A DNA stretch of 64,000 bases from Maratus speciosus. Its lineage: Eukaryota; Arthropoda; Arachnida; Araneae; Salticidae. The position numbers and the translations under genes are program-made. The notes below the pieces were generated by a model, which searched no databases, had not been told where the DNA came from, and was given only the letters and a program-made list of their open reading frames with translations. The DNA is taken from NCBI GenBank assembly GCA_963932465.1, contig OZ010791.1:620441800-620505799 (forward strand). Reading direction: 5' to 3'. This document shows positions 1-10,975 of this stretch, in pieces (within the stretch, counting starts at the first letter, position 1; each line of letters starts with the position of its first letter).

Positions 1-396
1 GGTATAAGTTCGATTGAAAAAAAAAAACTATTTAATACTTTGAGCAGAAAGAAGAGATTACACCTGCAATTTTCATGACACTAATACAATCACATAGCTG
101 CTAATGTGTACGGTTTTGTTACCTCTAACATTGAATACAAATTTTTGCCCTATTTAATCGTTGATTATTGTTAGATTTCGGCGATTGAATGAGGCAAAAG
201 TTTCTGGTAGGTTTTAGAGGTAAGAAAAAAAATCCTAGAAATTGGCTGCTATGCAGTAGCGTAATATTAGAAGGAAAAAAAAGAAAAGAAAAAAGAAACT
301 GCAGGAAAATTGACTTTCAACAAACAAAAAACTGTCAAGGGCTTTTTTAAATAAACAATTTCATTCCCCGTATTTCTTAAAAGTAACGGAAATGTA
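1..396. other. unassigned AT-rich sequence
   Basis: No open frame, RNA gene or repeat structure could be supported here. The stretch is AT-rich with short A-runs and ends at the TA dinucleotide that flanks the first inverted-repeat element. Confidence 0.5.
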
Positions 397-1474
397 CAGT
401 CGTGGAAAAAAAAAAAGTAAGCACCCCCTACTAACTCCTCAACAAATTATCGTAGAAGAAAGTTACTGGTACCAAACGATTGGAAATAAAGTCTACTTTT
501 AAATGATGTATATAAAATTTGCTTAGGGGGCCACCTACATATTAAAACGAACCATAACTTTGTTTTTTTCAATAGCAGTACCCAACTCTGACAGCATAAA
601 TGAACTCTACACCCTTCAATTAGCCTAAAAACGAATTTTTATGCAATTCGTACCATAAGTTTCCGAGAAATTAATTATTTTAAAACGAGCGTATTTTAAG
701 GGTTGTATCCAAATTGAAGTTCCGTACTGGATTGTTAACCGAGAGAGCCGCTTCCTTGATCAAGGCACCTTGAGCGCCACTCAAGGAGTCAATGAAGCGT
801 GTTAGATTACAGTACGGCAGAATAAATTTCAAAATGTCTACTCACTTCCATCATAGACGGCCCCTTAAACCATCATTTTGCCGTTTTTTAAGCATAATTT
901 GAAAACTACTTGGAAGAAAAATGTGAAATTTTTGAATTTCCATAAAGCAGGTCTTAATAAATCTAAATCCATCAAAAAAATTGTAGGTTGCAATTCATAA
1001 TTTTTTCGAATATTAATTTCATAATTCATAATTCATATCATAAAATTATAAAAATTGAAAATTCAGCTTATTTATGTTTGGGTATATTAGTATTATTACC
1101 ACAAAAAAATTAGCACATTAGGAGCATAATTTCGGGAGATATAAATAAAAATATGAAAATATAACTTAACATTAGAAGCACTAAATTTTGAATGTTTATA
1201 ATTCAAAAACTTATCATTCAAATGACTTGAAATTTGGTGTCTAGGCATAGTTTGAACCGAAGATTTGAAATATCTCGTTAAAATTGGGTATTGCCATTGA
1301 AAAAAAAATGAAGTTAGGATTCGTTTTAATATGTAGATGACCCCCCTAAGAAAATTTTATATACATCATTTAAAAGTAGACTTTATTTCCAATCGTTCGG
1401 TACCAGTAACTTTCCTCTATGATGATTTGTTGAAGAGTTAGTAGGGGGTGTTTACTTTTTTTTTTCCACGACTG
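397..1474. mobile_element. non-autonomous Tc1/mariner-type TIR element, copy 1
   Basis: The ends are inverted repeats starting CAGTCGTGGAAAA, flanked on both sides by TA (395-396 and 1475-1476), the target duplication typical of the Tc1/mariner group. The inverted repeats are long, about 180-190 bp each, and include the motifs CACCCCCTACTAACTC and AATGATGTATATAAAATTT. No transposase frame survives, so mobilisation would need an enzyme supplied in trans. A second copy of nearly the same length lies at 57824-58915 in the same orientation. Superfamily assignment rests on the TA duplication only. Confidence 0.85.
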
Positions 1475-2298
1475 TACATCAAAGAAATGTTACTAGTACG
1501 CTAAAAATGAATGAATTAAGTGAAAACTTATATTTCATCTTCTTAGTTGTTGACGATTTGTATCAATCCGGTTTATACTAGTTTTTTGCTTATCCGAGGT
1601 CAGCTTGGTCCATATTAACTCGGATAATCGGGACTGTACTGTATAGCAAATTTATATTTAACCGTAGGGAAACCAATTTTAAAAAATGCATTCAAGATTC
1701 TAAATAATCAGAAAAAAACGTTACAGAGAGCATAGTAAGCTATATGTATGAAACTGTAACAATATTTTTAAATAATTCCACTAACCGGAACAATATTTTC
1801 CATACTTTCACGAACCGGAACAATATTTGTCACAATTTCCCGAACCAGAACATCGCTCCGGTACATTTCGAGCCCTGCAGTAAATGCTGAAATCTGGTTT
1901 CTAACGTGTTATGCATTTTCTAAAATGATCGCATAATATCTTATTTACCTTATTAAACAGCGAAAGTTTTGTTAAAGTTTTCTGGAAGTGTTCGAAAACG
2001 TTTAATAACATGATTGATGCGTGATTTTTTTTTTCTTGTTAAGTTATTAGTTTTAGTGAAGCTGTGAAAAATTAACTTTACGCAACAAGAAAGAAAATAA
2101 AAAAATTTTGATCATATTTGAAAGTAGAAGAATAACCGCTGACGACTTTTAATTTGATGGAATATAAATACGTCCTATTATTAAAGTTTATTAAATAAAA
2201 AGCAACATAAAACAGAAGAAAAGAAAATAAATTTCGTTAAAACTGTTACAGTATAGGGGAAATTATTTTTATACTGCAGATTAAATTAAAATGACATA
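1475..2298. other. intergenic; pogo-like end fragment and short tandem repeat
   Basis: Around 1580-1643 is a fragment containing GGATAATCGGGACTGTACTG, read as one end of a pogo/Tigger-like element; no partner end was found. At about 1778-1858 a roughly 34-bp unit containing AACCGGAACAATATTT occurs about three times. The rest shows nothing. Confidence 0.4.
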
Positions 2299-3104
2299 CA
2301 ATCGGACCTCGTTATCCCGACACCCGGTTTTCATGTCACTCCGCTTATCACGTCAGTTTTTCAAAGTCCCGATTTTCTGTCTTTGATTTTTATGCAAATA
2401 AACTCCGGATTTTACGTCGTTGAATAATTTTCAACTCCGGATATCCCGACGGTTTAGGAAAATTATCATTTCTCATAATCCATCTTATAAGCACAGAAAT
2501 TAAGCGGGAAAAAATGTCTTAACCAATCTTTTCACAAGAGTGTCTAAAATACCCATTGAGATAAATGAGAAATTTTACTTCAACCCTTTATCTGAATAAA
2601 TAAACCCACATACTATGAATGACACACTTAAGCTCCAGATAGACGTATCAGTATACTCGCAGTCTTTTTGTTCTGGTCAGGCGGTGCTTTCTTGTGGTTA
2701 CACGGCGTTTTTCATCCGACTAAAACCGAAGCATTACATTGCATTGAAATGATCAGAAATTATTTAACATCCATTTCTGAAACAATGAATATTGATTACA
2801 GTTCATTGTATAATATTGAAAAAGGAATTGTGGGAAGCACATCTTGGGATAAGCAAATCTTAATTCATCAATATTTCATGTAACAATAAAAAAAAGTCAT
2901 CATTAATATGATTTTTATTCCTTTCCATTTTGTTTTTGTGTTTATTTTGTTCAATAATGAGGTTTTATTGCTTAAAACTGCAAGAACAGTTATGAATCAG
3001 ATTTTTATAAACATATTTTTCTCCAACTCCGGTTACCGCGACACTCCGCTTATGACGACACTTTTTTCTGATCATTAGAGTGTCGGGATAACGGGATTCG
3101 ATTG
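2299..3104. mobile_element. deleted pogo/Tigger-like element
   Basis: Inverted ends of the form CAATCGRAYCTCGTTATCCC, flanked by TA (2297-2298, 3105-3106), enclose 806 bp. Sub-terminal repeats of CTCCGGAT/CTCCGCTTAT type occur near both ends. The end sequence and TA duplication fit the pogo/Tigger branch of Tc1/mariner. An internal frame resembles the end of a Tigger transposase (separate entry), so this is probably an internal-deletion derivative. Confidence 0.75.
2668..2883 (+). pseudogene. possible C-terminal remnant of a pogo/Tigger transposase
   Basis: A 71-codon open frame lies inside the pogo-like element and stops at TAA. The segment TEALHCIEMIRNYLTS resembles the acidic/amphipathic helix near the C terminus of Tigger/Jerky-family transposases, where an E-A-L-x-x-L/I pattern precedes a loosely conserved tail. 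No DDE catalytic residues or helix-turn-helix DNA-binding domain remain, and the frame has no ATG near its start, so it is a relic rather than a gene. The assignment combines weak similarity with the position between pogo-like ends; a chance frame is possible. Confidence 0.4.
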
Positions 3105-3299
3105 TAATTTACATTCGAAAATTAAATGTTTTTTCATGCAGTTACAGAAAAATGCTGGAGTTTTCATACTGATTGAAAATGCTCGATTTTATGGATGATA
3201 TATTTCAAAGGTAACGCCATTTGTCAATTGTATTTTGCCATTAGATGATTTCTGTCTTTTCCTCGCAGTACTAGAATAACCGATTTGGCATACCCTTAC

Positions 3300-4553
3300 A
3301 TAAAATAAATTAGAAAAAAAAAGAGAAATCATGCATCGAGCATAGTTTATGAAACATTTTCCAACACATCCTGAGTACTATAAGGAAATTTTACCATTTA
3401 ATAAGGTAAGAGAAGATATTTAAGTAAATAATTTAATAAAAGGCATTACTAAAAAACGATTACCATCCATAGCCGGAAAAGTACTCGAATTAGTTTGAGA
3501 AGCCCTGTAAATGATCCATAAATTTGTATGTAATATAGATAGTATGCGACAATTTAGTTTAGTTAGAAAACACGTAGCACTATTTACACTTTCCAACTTT
3601 AGCAATTTACGCCAATAAACGGAAGTATTCTCGAACTTCTTGTATAGCCCTGTATATAAATCTACAGATTTTTATATATGCCACGCAATATGGTGAAATT
3701 TAATTGAGGCAAAAATTATTATAAACACACGTCCAGAAATTCCCATCCATAGCCAGCAATGTTTTCAGTTCTTTGCCTAGCCCTGTACATTAGGAATTTA
3801 TATTAAAAATTTCTACGAACGTATCTTAGTATACTAAAAGAATTTAGACCGAAATTGCATAACTCAATTAAAAACTTCCTTTAAGCAGTTCACGCCCATA
3901 CAAAGTAATACTTACAAATTCTTTTGCGTAGTCTTATGGCCCTGCCTATTCAGTCTTTGCAGTATATGGTCTATAGAATTTATGCACATGCACACCATGT
4001 AGTGTTCAAATAGTTAAACTTAAAATCTCACACCATAATTAAAACACACTTCAAGCAACTATTGCTAATAGACAGCAGTGTAACCGAATTTTTTGCATGT
4101 TTCTTTAAATTATCGATAACTGTCATACATGTCATGTTCTACAGTAAGAAGCTTGTAATGCACACCAATTACGTATGTAAATTTCATTCTGTTTGAAATA
4201 TTTTAACATTATTAAAATATGCTTCAAACAATTTTTTACTATAAACCATTATACAGCCAAATTCTTTTGTATGAACCTATAAATAAATGATAAATGACTT
4301 GGACACCATATTCTGCATAAGACATGTTTTAATACTCTTGATAAATCTATATTAATTTCATTATGTTTTAAATAGTGTAATACAACTAACATATACCACA
4401 AACTCTTTTTCACTATTGAGTGTAATGTAACGGGATTCTTTTGAGTCCTGTAAATGAATTAAAAATGCTCACATTCTATTTTCAATAGAAAAGATGCCAT
4501 AGTAAACGTCAAAAACATATGTCAATTGCGTTAATTTTGTATCCGTAAATAAA

Positions 4554-4556
<3 letters not shown>
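3300..4556. repeat. degenerate tandem array, unit about 135-160 bp
   Basis: A short anchor, AGCCCTGTA or close variants, recurs at about 3501, 3646, 3779 and 3938, with weaker echoes near 4270 and 4445. Between anchors, motifs such as TCCATAGCC and A-rich stretches recur in the same order. Units are strongly diverged, suggesting an old satellite-like array. It ends at a long T-run at about 4557-4588. Confidence 0.5.

Positions 4557-4588
<32 letters not shown>
4557..4588. repeat. poly-T tract
   Basis: An uninterrupted run of about 32 T residues. It could be a retroposon tail on the opposite strand, but no retroposon body was recognised beside it. Confidence 0.9.
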
Positions 4589-4589
<1 letters not shown>

Positions 4590-4814
4590 TCTTTCTGATA
4601 AAAAGACTATTTTTATATTGGATAGTTTGACGTGGTACGGATGATTAGGAAAAGAAAAATATTACAAACATTTGTGCCAAAGTATCGAATATGCCATATT
4701 CGACAGCTTGACAATTTTATGAAAATGTGCATATTGGATACTTATAAGTATTTTCAAATACTTATAAGAAAATTTCAAATTTGAAACAGTCGTTATCTAA
4801 GTTTCTCAGTAATC

Positions 4815-4935
4815 TAGAAGCGTGACGATTTGCATTTTCGCCGATCCCAACGGTTACAGCAAAAAATAGAAACTGAGCATGCGTGGGGACTTGGTGAAAT
4901 TCCCTTACTAGAAAACTTGTACAGGGTTATCGAGA
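4815..4935. repeat. dispersed repeat, inverted relative to 21780-21895
   Basis: The segment containing TTTTCGCCGATCCCAACGG and AAACTGAGCATGCGTG is matched, in opposite orientation, near 21780-21895. A second shared motif, GGATAGTTTGAC, lies close to each copy (about 4621 and 21940). The family is not recognised and no coding capacity is supported. Confidence 0.6.
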
Positions 4936-5231
4936 TTGCTATATGTCATCATGCTAAATCGGCGATTACTTTTTGGCGTTCGAAAATCACAGATATAGGA
5001 AGGATATGTAGGAAGACATATATTACTTATTACAAGGAAAATATTTCAATTTCTTGTTACTGTGAAACGGTTATACATTGTAGAGCTTATGTAAACTTAT
5101 TTTATTTGATATTTATAATGAATTTACCTGAACAATGTACGTACATTACTGTCAAAAATGATAAAAATATTTTATTACACAGTTTTGACTCTTTTTCTTA
5201 TGTCATCAACTTTAATGTGATTTATAAATAA

Positions 5232-5861
5232 ATAACAATATTACCTATATTAGATAATAAATTGTTATGTTTGATAATTTAACATTTTTCTCAATATCGC
5301 AACTACTTCTATTAAATCAGATAACTGATATAATTTACAGATAATTTAAACTGGTAATTAACAGCAACAACAAAAAAAATATTATTATTATTAGATTTAT
5401 TATTATTATTAGATTTACAGTGGTGTTTTAGGACTTGAGATTTTCTTATGATATTTTACTTTTTTGTGAATCTAGCGATAATAATATCCAATATTAATTT
5501 ATAGTATATTTTTAATCTGTTTCCTGGTTTATTCATATTAAGATACTTAAATAGTTTATTGAAATATTTTATCATTACTGACAGAATGTTATATTTTATA
5601 ATATTTATTTTTTATCATTATTAACGTATTGTAATTAAATATTACCAGGTATTAATATTATTGTTGTTGTATCAATGCAAATAAAAAAAGAGATACTATT
5701 TATAATAAATATTATCTATATTAGATAAATAAATTTATAATATTACAATATGTGTTATAGCGAAATATTTTATAATGCATACTGTAAAATATTAAAATAC
5801 TATTTTATGAATTATTATATATATATATATATTATTAACTGTTCGATAAATTTTAAAATAT

Positions 5862-5893
<32 letters not shown>

Positions 5894-6628
5894 CTTATGT
5901 AGTTTTTAAATACATTATTTATTTTAATCATTAAATGGTATACTGAAATATTTTATCATTATTGATATTTTTATAATGTTTATAATATTTACTTATTATC
6001 GACATAAAATATTTTCATTATAAATCAGACAGGTGTAATTCATAATAAATATTATCTTCTTTATTGTATAAAGAACATAATATTTTATAAATAAATATCA
6101 TAAATTATCATTAATTTTCAATAAAATATTGATATGTAAAATTTCATTTATTGAAATATATGGATAGTATTACATTACTAATATAATAATTAATAATATT
6201 AATTTGATAATAATCTAAGTATTAATATTAATGTATCATTATATTTTTTAATAATAAATTATCAAATATAATATAATTTTTTATTATCACACCAATTATC
6301 CATAAATTACAGTGATAGATTTAATTTTATAATATAATAACAACAATAATTTGATAATTATAAATTACAAAATATAATAATTTATCTTTATCAAATATTC
6401 TATATTCAATATTCTATTATTTCATATTCAAATATGCTATAATTATTTATAAATTGTATGAAAATTACGTAATAATATACTATTAATAAATAATTTCAAA
6501 ACAAAATATTAAATCTAATTAGCTATTTGGAATAGATAAACATTGCTTAATTATTAATTATAAATAATTAATTATCTAATTAATGTGTATTATAACTTAA
6601 TTTGATAATGGTAACTAAAATAAACTCT

Positions 6629-6676
<48 letters not shown>

Positions 6677-6760
6677 CTCTTAATAACAATCTATATCTTT
6701 GCAAAGTAATTTTTATTTTTTGATAGATGTATGATGTTACATAATATTAAGGTACAATTT
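5232..6760. other. extremely AT-rich tract with poly-A and (AT)n runs
   Basis: Almost pure A/T with many ATAATATT-type words. It contains an (AT)n run near 5818-5831, a poly-A run near 5868-5893 and a poly-A run of about 43 near 6632-6674. No ORF or transposon end is visible. It could be decayed intergenic DNA or a matrix-attachment-like region; the sequence alone cannot say. Confidence 0.6.
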
Positions 6761-7215
6761 ATATATGGAGTGAAATAAAAGAGAAAGATCACCGCTATAA
6801 GCTATGACTACTATTTATTTGAATGTATTCCTAAAAACAGTTTCATATCGTATCAATTCTTTATTCATTTTTATACACAATAATTATAATGTGACAAAAC
6901 CATACATCATGTTAATCATTAACTGAAAAAAATCTAAAGAAGTATAAGTGATATTGATGTTAGCTTATTGTTGCTTCAAATAATGTCACCCCCCTCCCCC
7001 TATCCATACACACACAAAAAAAAGAGAGAGAGAGATAATTAAAATAAAAAACATAAGAAAAATATTTAAAAAATAAATAAATAAATATATTTTATCATTA
7101 AAAAGGTAAATAAGGTCAAAACTGAATAATTTACATCCATAAAGAGTGAAAAAAATAAGATAATTTTATTGTGCTGCCATGTATGTCCAGTGATTTGAAC
7201 GAAATTGGTTATTAT

Positions 7216-7908
7216 AAACTTTTTTACCAAAAATAAAACCGACTTCAAAAACTACTACAAAGTAAAAAATAATTTTTTACATAATAGTGAATAAGAAATT
7301 AAATTAAGAGCATTGTATTTACCATGCGTATTATTATATTTATGTACATTAATTTGATTTTTTGGAGTCGGTGCCAGTCAAACGAAGTTAAGTATAATTA
7401 TCCAACAGAAACACATTCAAATATCTACGAGTTTTTTTACGATTTGTTATTTAGTTAAAAAATTTGAATTTTACCATTTTTGAAACATTTCATATGATTT
7501 TATAAACGTGTATTTTCAAGTGAGATTAGTTGTAATTATGTGTGCTAAATTAATGGTTATTGTAAAATTAATGCGTTTATACAGGCTATTATGTAAAACA
7601 AATCGTAGCCAAACACAGATTTTGAAATGCAGGATGGTGTCAGGGTTGATTGATTGAGAATGGATTTTTTTTCCTAAACGGTTTTGCTGAATCTTGTTAC
7701 GATTTGTATTGGATAAACAATTTTAATTTTGAACTTGGCTTGGCTGGCACCGACTCCAAAAAATCAAATTAATGTACATAAATATAATAATGCGCATGGT
7801 AAATACAATGCTCTTAATTTAATTTCTTATTAACTATTATGTAAAAAATTATTTTTTACTTTGTAGTAGTTTTTGAAGTCGATTTTATTTTTGGTAAAAA
7901 AGTTTATT
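7216..7908. mobile_element. foldback element with about 165-bp inverted arms
   Basis: The arm at about 7216-7381 (ACCAAAAATAAAACCGACTT to GGAGTCGGTGCCAG) is repeated in reverse complement at about 7739-7908, around a spacer of about 360 bp. The arms are close to identical. The outer motif CCGACTTCAAAAA and the inner motif GGAGTCGGTGCCAG are themselves partly palindromic. The same TTTTTGAAGTCGG word recurs at 10956-10975, which may be another end of the same family. No coding frame is present. Confidence 0.75.
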
Positions 7909-8165
7909 TTTCACTTTTTAGTTTATTTTTATTTATTTATTTATTTATTTATTGAGTTACGATTTTTGCATGATTCTTTTGGAGGAAATTGCGGACTTTT
8001 AAAGAAACTTTTAAAGATGTTATTTTGATAAGTAAATACTTTTGTCCAGATTTGTGTGTACATTCATAACACAGGTTTTTTGTGAAAATTCTTTATATAT
8101 ATATATATTACATTTATTCTTCTTCAGATTTAATAGCTTTATTTTTTAATTAAATATTTTTGTTT
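7909..8165. other. unassigned; (ATTT)n microsatellite
   Basis: A TTTA repeat of about 30 bp near 7921-7953 and an (AT)n run near 8095-8108. Nothing else could be supported. Confidence 0.5.
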
Positions 8166-8178
8166 ATCTTATTTAAAC

Positions 8179-8935
8179 ATGGGTAGAACGACAAGAGATG
8201 CTGATCGCATGAAAAAATATCGAACTTTGGAAACTGACAATAAAAGTTCTTCGGCTTACTAAAAATGCTCTATGAAATAGAGAAGAGAGACCCAATGACT
8301 TATTTTTCATACTTTCTAACAGATGACCAGGCCCTTATCTTCCGGGTTGCCCTAGATGAATAGGTTTGATACCTGGCATCGGCATAGGAGACCACCTAAT
8401 CGCCACGTAGCGGCAATAAACCTGATGAACGCCTAGATCGTTTTACAATCGGCAGTGCCTACCTGATGAACGCCTAGATCGTTTTACAATCGGCAGTGCC
8501 TATTTCTTAATTATGAACTTTTTATGCCAGTTACTTAACATTTATATCTTGTTGTTTAGCACCTGCGCATTGCTACTCATGTTGATCTCGTAATTTAGAA
8601 GCTTAATCAGATGACGAGGCCTTCATCTGGCAAGGCACCTCAGAGGTATAATTCATAGGTAAATTCGAGGTCTTCGCACCTATCGACGGAGTTTACATGC
8701 ACCAGGAGCCATTAGGGTACATGACAACCGAATAACTTATAAAAAAATGATCGTGAAAAGACTACATGGGGAAAGTCTTAAATGGCATTCTCTCAAATGG
8801 CTGGTCATTGATGAAATTTCTATGGTGTTAAAAGAGAATTTATATATAATTCATTTGAGGTTTCAAGAATTTAAAAACAATTTATTTTTTGGTGGCATTA
8901 ATGTTTTCTTATATGCAAGTGCCAATATGTAATGT
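8179..8935 (+). pseudogene. Helitron-like helicase remnant (PIF1 family)
   Basis: The frame from about 8747 encodes WLVIDEISMV followed about 20 residues later by RFQEFKNN and FGGINV. This is the order of the Walker B region and following strand of PIF1-family helicases, as found in the Rep/Hel protein of Helitrons. The expected next motif (G-D-x-x-Q-L-P) is lost and a stop follows at 8930. About 570 bp upstream, ATG at 8179 opens a 27-codon frame containing RDADRMKKYR, which recalls the basic start of Helitron proteins, but that link is weak. Between them, a 39-bp unit containing GATGAACGCCTAGATCG is duplicated in tandem at about 8421-8500. No Rep (HUH) motif and no Helitron terminus were found. 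Confidence 0.6.
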
Positions 8936-9521
8936 ATACGTAATGCCAATGTGCTTAAATGTATGCTAAGCATTTCAGCATGGTACTTTTATTCATAATT
9001 TAAATTATTTGCTTAATCTTTCGCCAAATCTAAAGATTCTGATAGAGAAATTGAGAACTCATTGCATCATGACGGCATTTTGTTTATTTTTGTTTGTAAT
9101 CTTTCTTGAAAAAATCAGCTTAACTCACTTAGGCATTTATGCTTCTTATTGCATCATCATTTGCAATACGTTAGGCAGTGGAGATTTTAAAGCTATTAAG
9201 TAATCTACCGTTATTGCGTCCACTGCCAATTGTTGTTTCTGAGCTAATATGATTTGGTGCATTGAAGCGTTTTGCGAATTAAATATTTTATGATACCCAC
9301 ATTTACATTAAACCAATTGCTGCTGATATTTTTTTTGTTTCACACTAGCCTTAACTGTGAATACTAATTAGAGTAATTCCTTTTATTTCTTTCTATGTTG
9401 TTTATCTTGTACTTTAACAACATAGGGATCTTGGCTCAACTTCTGTTAGCATATAAAAGTAGACAAATGGTTGTTTACAATAAATAAATTTATAAATATT
9501 GAAAAACTCTCTTGTGTATAT
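8936..9521. other. unassigned sequence
   Basis: AT-rich, with no supported gene or repeat; possibly decayed downstream sequence of the helicase remnant. Confidence 0.4.
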
Positions 9522-9529
9522 GAGATAGT

Positions 9530-9824
9530 GGTACTACTTAGTTATCCCGTCAACCAAAAATCTATCGCCAAACTATAAGATTAAATGCCAATAATGGTTG
9601 ATCGTAAATGTCACATTCACTTGACTTTAAGCAAGATACATGTGTTTACGTCATCAAGTGATTTTTGTTTCGATGTTTTATTTATATTTTTATTAATGTT
9701 ATACTAATTTATTTGTTCTTTCGTTATTTAAAATAAAAATTATGTCAATTTGTATAATTTGGCGAGTGGTTTGGTGATTTATATAATCTGGCGAATTTGG
9801 TCGACGGGATAACTAAGTAGTACC
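9530..9824 (-). mobile_element. MITE, GGTACTAC family, copy 1
   Basis: A 295-bp element with inverted ends GGTACTACTTAGTTATCCC. It is flanked by an 8-bp target duplication with one mismatch (GAGATAGT at 9522-9529, GAGACAGT at 9825-9832). It is inverted relative to the copies at 9996 and 24130. Eight-bp duplications fit hAT, P or Merlin elements; the GG start is unlike a usual hAT end. It has no coding capacity. Confidence 0.88.
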
Positions 9825-9995
9825 GAGACAGTTAATAGGTTGTCAGAAAATATACGTGAAATTTTCCTTTTCTCTCCAAGGCCCCGATACAGGAAAGTTA
9901 TCATTAATGTTATCTAGTGGAAATATTAAAGGCAATCAAAAAGCATTCATACATATAACTGTTTAATATAATATAATATATGTATATAATATTAT

Positions 9996-10279
9996 GATAC
10001 TTCTTAGTTATCCCGTCGATCAATTTCGCCAAATTATATAAATCGCCAAACCACTCGCCAAATTATACAAATTGACATAATTTTTATTTTAAATAACGAA
10101 AGAACAAATAAGTTAGTAAAACATTAATAAAAATATAAATAATACGTCGAATTAATGGTTTTATTGGCCATTATTGGCATTTAATCTTACAATTAATTAA
10201 TTAATGGCAAACCATTATTCGCATTTAATCTTACAATATGGCGACAGTAATTTGGTTGACGGGATAACTAAGAAGTACC
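9996..10279 (+). mobile_element. MITE, GGTACTAC family, copy 2
   Basis: A 284-bp copy with ends GATACTTCTTAGTTATCCC and its inverse. It is flanked by a perfect 8-bp duplication AATATTAT (9988-9995, 10280-10287). The interior carries several TCGCCAAA words. It lies only about 170 bp from copy 1, in opposite orientation. Confidence 0.9.
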
Positions 10280-10496
10280 AATATTATATATATATATATA
10301 TATATAAATATTATGTGCCACCAGTCTGATGTTATGTGTTTAATTAAACTAAACTATTGTATACTAAATTATTGTTTTGTATTAAGTTAGTTTGCTTCTG
10401 TATTATTTAGCATTTGAAATAATGGTGCATATTTAATTAATGTATATTAAATTACTATTTTGAATGCGATTGCCAATTGAGAATTTTAAATATGAC

Positions 10497-10676
10497 TGTC
10501 GATTAGAAAATGCGAAGAAACAGATTGGGGAAGATCCATTACTGAATTTGAATGGGAATATCGCCAAATTAGTCAGTTACAGCCAAATTGGCTTCATTTA
10601 TGGCGACTTATTTTGGTCACCAAATTTGGCGATAATTAACGTAACTGCGCCAAGTTTTGCGACAACTTGGCGCTAA
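10497..10676 (+). repeat. GCCAA-rich dispersed repeat, copy 1
   Basis: Dense in TCGCCAAATT, TGGCGAC and AACTTGGCG words in both orientations. A homologous, diverged copy in the opposite orientation is at about 12279-12464, and a third copy in the same orientation is at about 56700-56850. Open frames here are by-products of the repeat. Confidence 0.65.
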
Positions 10677-10699
10677 CGTATATGAATACATAGTTTTAT

Positions 10700-10975
10700 G
10701 CTTATGATTGAGAAACCGGTTACAACAATGAAAGATAATTTGGGTGAAATCCTTCATTTTATTGGTTTTTGTTAAATTACTAAAAAACTACTCAACCAAT
10801 TTCAATGAAACGGAAGTGGTACCAATTTGAGAGTATCCTCTTTCAATTAAAATAAAAATCAGATAAATCGGACAAAAAGTTCCGGAGCAAACGGTGAACA
10901 TACATAAAAAAAAAAAAAAAAAAAACATACATACGCGTCGAATTGATAACCTCCTCCTTTTTGAAGTCGGTAAAA
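10700..10975. repeat. transposon terminal segment ending in GAAGTCGG
   Basis: It contains ACTACTCAACCAATTTCAAT, a poly-A run near 10906-10924, CATACATACGCGTCGAATTG and a terminal TTTTTGAAGTCGGTAAAA. This arrangement looks like the end of an arthropod DNA transposon. The family was not identified. The last motif is shared with the foldback arms at 7.2-7.9 kb. Confidence 0.55.

Noticed and set aside
4830..5231. 133-codon + strand open frame
   Set aside because: It has no ATG-supported start in a good context, begins inside a dispersed repeat also found at 21.8 kb, and has no recognisable domain; the rest is AT-rich sequence.
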